Source: VAZQ01 sp963721005 (lineage in GTDB: Bacteria > Pseudomonadota > Alphaproteobacteria > Rhizobiales > Xanthobacteraceae). From it: a stretch of DNA of 64,000 bases. Within the stretch, counting starts at the first letter, position 1. Every line of letters begins with the position of its first letter. The stretch is taken from the NCBI GenBank assembly GCA_963721005.1, contig CAVRHR010000003.1, positions 2,046,001-2,110,000 of the forward strand, in the 5' to 3' direction. Both the position numbers and the translations under genes were made by a program. Under the pieces are notes generated by a model. It searched no databases, was not told the DNA's origin, and saw only the letters and a list, made by a program, of their open reading frames with translations. Positions 61,365-64,000 of this stretch are shown one piece after another.

Positions 61365-62540
61365 ATGAGTATCTCCAGAACGACTGCATTAATTCTATCG
61401 GCGATCTTCTGCCTCGGCATCGCGTTACCGTTGCTGCCGGCCTCCGCGCAAGCCCAGAAGGCCTCGGTCCGATACGAGGAGAAGAAGCGGCAGACCAACG
61501 ATATCGCGGTCTCCATCGTGGTCTCCGGACTGACCTGCACCTGCGCCCGGTTCGCCGAGGACATCCGCAACGTCGTGAACGATCTGCGCCCGGACGGCAT
61601 CCGGGTGCTGCCGGTGCTGGGCGTCGGCGGCCTGCAGAACCTCAGCGACGTCTTGTTCCTCAAGGGAATCGACATGGGGGTGGTCGACGAGGACAATCTC
61701 CTGCTGCTGAAGAAGCGCGATCCCCAGCTCTATGCCAATCTCGAGCAGAGCGTCCAGTACATCACCAAGCTCTACAACTCCGAATTCCACGTCCTGGCGC
61801 GCGGCGACATCAAGAACTTCGATGACCTGCGCGGCAAGAAGGTGAGCTTCAACCTCAAGGACAGCCAGACCGAGGTCACCGCCCAGATCGTCTTCGACAT
61901 GCTCAAGCTCGACGTCCAGCGCCTGAACTACGACAACGACGAAGCGCTCAAGAAGCTGCGCTCGGGCGAGATCTCGGCGATGATCATCCTCTCGGGCGCC
62001 CCGCAGGCGGCCGTGGTCAAGGTCGGCAAGGACGAGAACATCCATCTGCTGTCGCTCGACGAGCGCAGCCTGCCCAACCGCGACCTGCACCCGATGTTCG
62101 CCAAGTATCTGCCGATCGACCTGACGCACGAGGAATATCCGGCGCTCATTCCGCAAGGGCAGACGGTGTCGACGGTGGGCAATCGGTCGCTGCTCGTCAC
62201 CTATGCGTGGCCGGAGAATTCCGCGCGCTACAACAAGATCGCCAAGTTCGTGCGCGAGTTCTTCGGCAAGATCGATCAGTTCCATGACGGATCGCGGCAT
62301 CCCAAATGGGAGGAGATCAGCTTGGCGGCCGAGATGCCGGGCTGGACCCGCTTCAAGCCGGCGGCCGACTGGCTGGCCGAGCACCAAAGCGTGGCGCTCA
62401 AGCCGGCTTTCGACCAGTTCGTGCAGAACAACACCATGGCGGGCCAGAAGGGTCTCTCGGACCGCGACCGGGAGGCGCTGTTCGTCAAGTTCCAGCAATT
62501 CCTGCAGTCGCAGATCACTTCGCCGTCGGCCGCCAAATAG
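61365..62540 (+). CDS. TAXI-family TRAP transporter solute receptor
   Basis: A 391-residue periplasmic protein: signal peptide to about SAQA, then TAXI-type sequence such as LSDVLFLKGIDMGVVDEDNL, DDLRGKKVSFNLKDSQTEVT and LRSGEISAMIILSGAPQAAV. Such receptors serve TRAP transporters with a fused DctQM membrane protein; none is present here. GAGGGG precedes the ATG at 61365. A clean terminator follows, so it is probably monocistronic. Confidence 0.83.
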   Translation: MSISRTTALILSAIFCLGIALPLLPASAQAQKASVRYEEKKRQTNDIAVSIVVSGLTCTCARFAEDIRNVVNDLRPDGIRVLPVLGVGGLQNLSDVLFLKGIDMGVVDEDNLLLLKKRDPQLYANLEQSVQYITKLYNSEFHVLARGDIKNFDDLRGKKVSFNLKDSQTEVTAQIVFDMLKLDVQRLNYDNDEALKKLRSGEISAMIILSGAPQAAVVKVGKDENIHLLSLDERSLPNRDLHPMFAKYLPIDLTHEEYPALIPQGQTVSTVGNRSLLVTYAWPENSARYNKIAKFVREFFGKIDQFHDGSRHPKWEEISLAAEMPGWTRFKPAADWLAEHQSVALKPAFDQFVQNNTMAGQKGLSDRDREALFVKFQQFLQSQITSPSAAK

Positions 62541-62562
62541 TCGCCGACACCACCGCGACACG

Positions 62563-62592
62563 AAAATGCCCGGCCTGATGCCGGGCATTTTT
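62563..62592 (+). terminator. Rho-independent terminator of the TAXI gene
   Basis: AAAATGCCCGGC and GCCGGGCATTTTT form a 12-bp stem with a 5-base loop and end in a T-run, 23 bases after the stop codon. Confidence 0.88.
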
Positions 62593-62620
62593 ATTTGGAT
62601 ATCCGCGCGGCGGGCACACG

Positions 62621-62760
62621 GCGTTCTTCACCCCGCGTGCGGGGAGAGGGCGACACGGCATGACAGAAGAAAAGTACTCGGCCCGGTGAGGGGCGTTTCG
62701 GCGGGCTCAGAATCGCGGTCGGCCCCCCTCGACCTTCTCCCCGCGCGCGGGGAGAAGGAG
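62621..62760. repeat. Intergenic repeat with CCCCGCG hairpins
   Basis: Contains CCCCGCGTGCGGGG (62631-62644) and CCTTCTCCCCGCGCGCGGGGAGAAGG in the same style (62733-62758), a dispersed GC-rich element often found between genes in this group. It lies between the TAXI terminator and the convergent sorB gene. Confidence 0.5.
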
Positions 62761-62787
62761 CGAGAGGCCCCGCGTCCTGACGCCGCC

Positions 62788-63069
62788 TCACATGCCGTAG
62801 TTGCTCTTGAGATAGTCGGCGATGGCCTTGGCGTCCGCCTGGTCGATGGGCGCACCGAAAGCATTGATCATCTTGGCGACCTCCGCATCCCAGCCGGCGG
62901 CATTCAGGAACGCGGAGTTCATCGGCACATAGTCGAGGCTGTGGCAGCCGCTGCAGTTGCTCTCGACCTTGTCGAGACCGGCCCCCGGCTTGAGCTGGAC
63001 CGGCTTCTCCTCGGCCGCGGCCGCAGTCGCCATCAGGCCGGCGACGATGAATATGGCGAGCGAGCGCAT
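62788..63069 (-). CDS. sorB: Sulfite dehydrogenase cytochrome c subunit (SorB-like)
   Basis: A 93-residue c-type cytochrome: signal peptide to about AAAEE, one haem site NCSGCHSLDYVPMNS and a distal Met region (AKMINAFGAPID), the SorB pattern of sulfite:cytochrome c oxidoreductase. The ATG at 63069 follows GAGGGG; an in-frame ATG at 63084 is possible. It begins 11 bases after the sorA stop and is co-transcribed with it. It would accept electrons from the molybdenum centre of SorA in the periplasm. Confidence 0.85.
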   Translation of the reverse strand: MRSLAIFIVAGLMATAAAAEEKPVQLKPGAGLDKVESNCSGCHSLDYVPMNSAFLNAAGWDAEVAKMINAFGAPIDQADAKAIADYLKSNYGM

Positions 63070-63080
63070 GGTTCCCCTCC

Positions 63081-64000
63081 TCATGCTGCGACCAGGGTCA
63101 CGGCCTGGACGAGGTTGTGGTGATAGCCGGCCGGATTTTGGATCAGCACCGTGGCTTGGCTCTGGCCGATCTTGTTGGTGGCACGGGCCATGATCACATG
63201 CTTGCCCGCCGCCTTGGGGGCGAAATGCAGGCTCCAGGAGCGCAGTGCATAGGGGCCCAGGTCCTTGCCAAGCGTCGCGGCCGTCCAGGTCTTGCCGCCG
63301 TCGGAGGAGACCTCCACCAGATTGACGCCATAGCCCGCGTCCCAGGCGATGCCGGCGATCGTGACCGGGGCTGCGACCTTCACCATGGCGCCGTCGGCAT
63401 GGCTGGTGATCAGCGAGTTGATCACCATCTCGGTGACCGGGGTGTTGACGGCGGTCTCTTGCGAGGGGAAACGCCCCAGGATCGGAAATTTTCCGAGCGG
63501 TATGCGGTAGGCCGCCTTCATCCAGAAGCCGTCGAACGGCTTGGTCACGGCCTTGATCGAGGTCAGGTGCTTGACCCAGTAGGTGCCGGTCCAGCCCGGA
63601 ACGATGAGGCGGACCGGAAAGCCGTTCCAGTGCGGCAGCGGCTGCCCGTTCATCTCGTAGGCCACCAAGGTCGTGTCCTCGATCGCCTTCGCAAGCGGAA
63701 TGCTCTTGACGAAATCCGGCGTCTTGTCGCTCACGCCACGGTCGGCTCCGTCGAGAACGATCTCGATCGCCTCCTTCTTCACCCCGGCCTTGTCGAGCAG
63801 ATCCTTGAGGCGCACGCCCTTCCAGCGCGCGCAGCCCATGGCGCCATAACCCCATTCCACGCCCGCAACGTGCGGCTGGAACAGGCCGCGGCGGTTGCCG
63901 GAGCATTGGCACAACGCCACCACCTCGGCGGACGGCAGCTGCTTCAAGTCGTCCAGGCCGATCTGGATCTCCTCGTTCGCTCCCTCCCCGCCGACCGCGA
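63081..64000 (-). CDS. sorA: Sulfite dehydrogenase molybdenum subunit (SorA-like), 5' end outside the window
   Basis: At least 306 residues of a sulfite oxidase-family molybdoenzyme; the N-terminus lies beyond the right edge. The molybdenum-ligand region is ALCQCSGNRRGLFQPHVAG; further marks are GVEWGYGAMGCARWKGVRLK, HWNGFPVRLIVPGWTGTYWV and the C-terminal Ig-like dimerisation domain (NLVEVSSDGGKTWTAATLG). Paired with a SorB-type cytochrome, this fits SorAB, which oxidises sulfite to sulfate in the periplasm. A Tat leader is expected but not visible here. Confidence 0.88.
   Translation of the reverse strand, partial: AVGGEGANEEIQIGLDDLKQLPSAEVVALCQCSGNRRGLFQPHVAGVEWGYGAMGCARWKGVRLKDLLDKAGVKKEAIEIVLDGADRGVSDKTPDFVKSIPLAKAIEDTTLVAYEMNGQPLPHWNGFPVRLIVPGWTGTYWVKHLTSIKAVTKPFDGFWMKAAYRIPLGKFPILGRFPSQETAVNTPVTEMVINSLITSHADGAMVKVAAPVTIAGIAWDAGYGVNLVEVSSDGGKTWTAATLGKDLGPYALRSWSLHFAPKAAGKHVIMARATNKIGQSQATVLIQNPAGYHHNLVQAVTLVAA

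Noticed and set aside
1..64000. CRISPR arrays, tRNA or rRNA genes
   Set aside because: No regularly spaced short repeats, cloverleaf-like segments or rRNA-like sequence were recognised on reading; dispersed palindromes are irregular and singly placed. A tRNAscan/Infernal run was not possible.

Overview
The window is high-GC chromosomal DNA, probably from an alphaproteobacterium of the order Hyphomicrobiales near Bradyrhizobium, Rhodopseudomonas or Pseudolabrys. The clues are a Rhizobiales-type porin, an Omp25-like beta-barrel, a cysteine-rich DUF3551 protein, a DUF2336 protein, many Bug-family (TctC-like) solute-binding proteins without TctA/TctB permeases, and dispersed palindromic intergenic repeats typical of that group. 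No tRNA, rRNA or CRISPR array was recognised.

Layout. 0-7.5 kb: a class II aldolase, a cupin, a decarboxylase-type amidohydrolase and a complete LivJHMGF-type ABC importer, which reads as an uptake and catabolism set for a small organic acid or aromatic compound. 7.5-15.5 kb: a lower-GC segment flanked by a 224-bp near-perfect direct repeat. The left copy is a truncated 5' end of a metallo-beta-lactamase-fold gene and the right copy begins the intact gene. The segment carries three Bug-family binding proteins, a winged-helix/TPR regulator, a LysR regulator, a lipocalin-like protein and remnants of a serine recombinase and an XRE regulator. 16.6-20.9 kb: signalling genes, namely a degenerate receiver-EAL protein in an operon with a DUF2336 protein, a small membrane protein and an HD-GYP phosphodiesterase. 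21-33 kb: accessory catabolism. A six-gene minus-strand operon is bracketed by Bug proteins, followed by an alpha/beta hydrolase, an SsuA/NMT1-like binding protein, a KirBac-like potassium channel, a VOC dioxygenase-like protein and another Bug protein. 33.5-45 kb: a lactonase-like propeller, an MFS/spermidine synthase fusion, a HAD phosphatase, an ABC exporter, a frameshifted animal-type PurC-PurE fusion and a GMC oxidoreductase. 45-49 kb: a translationally coupled DUF1194-PpiC-HupE-HupE-HupE operon. 49-56 kb: envelope genes (DUF3551, TPR-O-GlcNAc-transferase-like, porin, small secreted proteins, Omp25-like barrel). 56-64 kb: a Bug-like protein with a cytochrome c, divergent from a haem-c beta-propeller plus secreted carboxymuconolactone-decarboxylase-like protein, then a TAXI binding protein and a sulfite dehydrogenase (SorB/SorA) that runs off the right end.

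The genes fit a soil heterotroph with many periplasmic receptors and secreted or periplasmic enzymes. Several conserved genes carry single-base frameshifts (PurC-PurE, PpiC, Omp25-like, an XRE fragment). These may be real decay or assembly errors; the sequence alone cannot separate the two.
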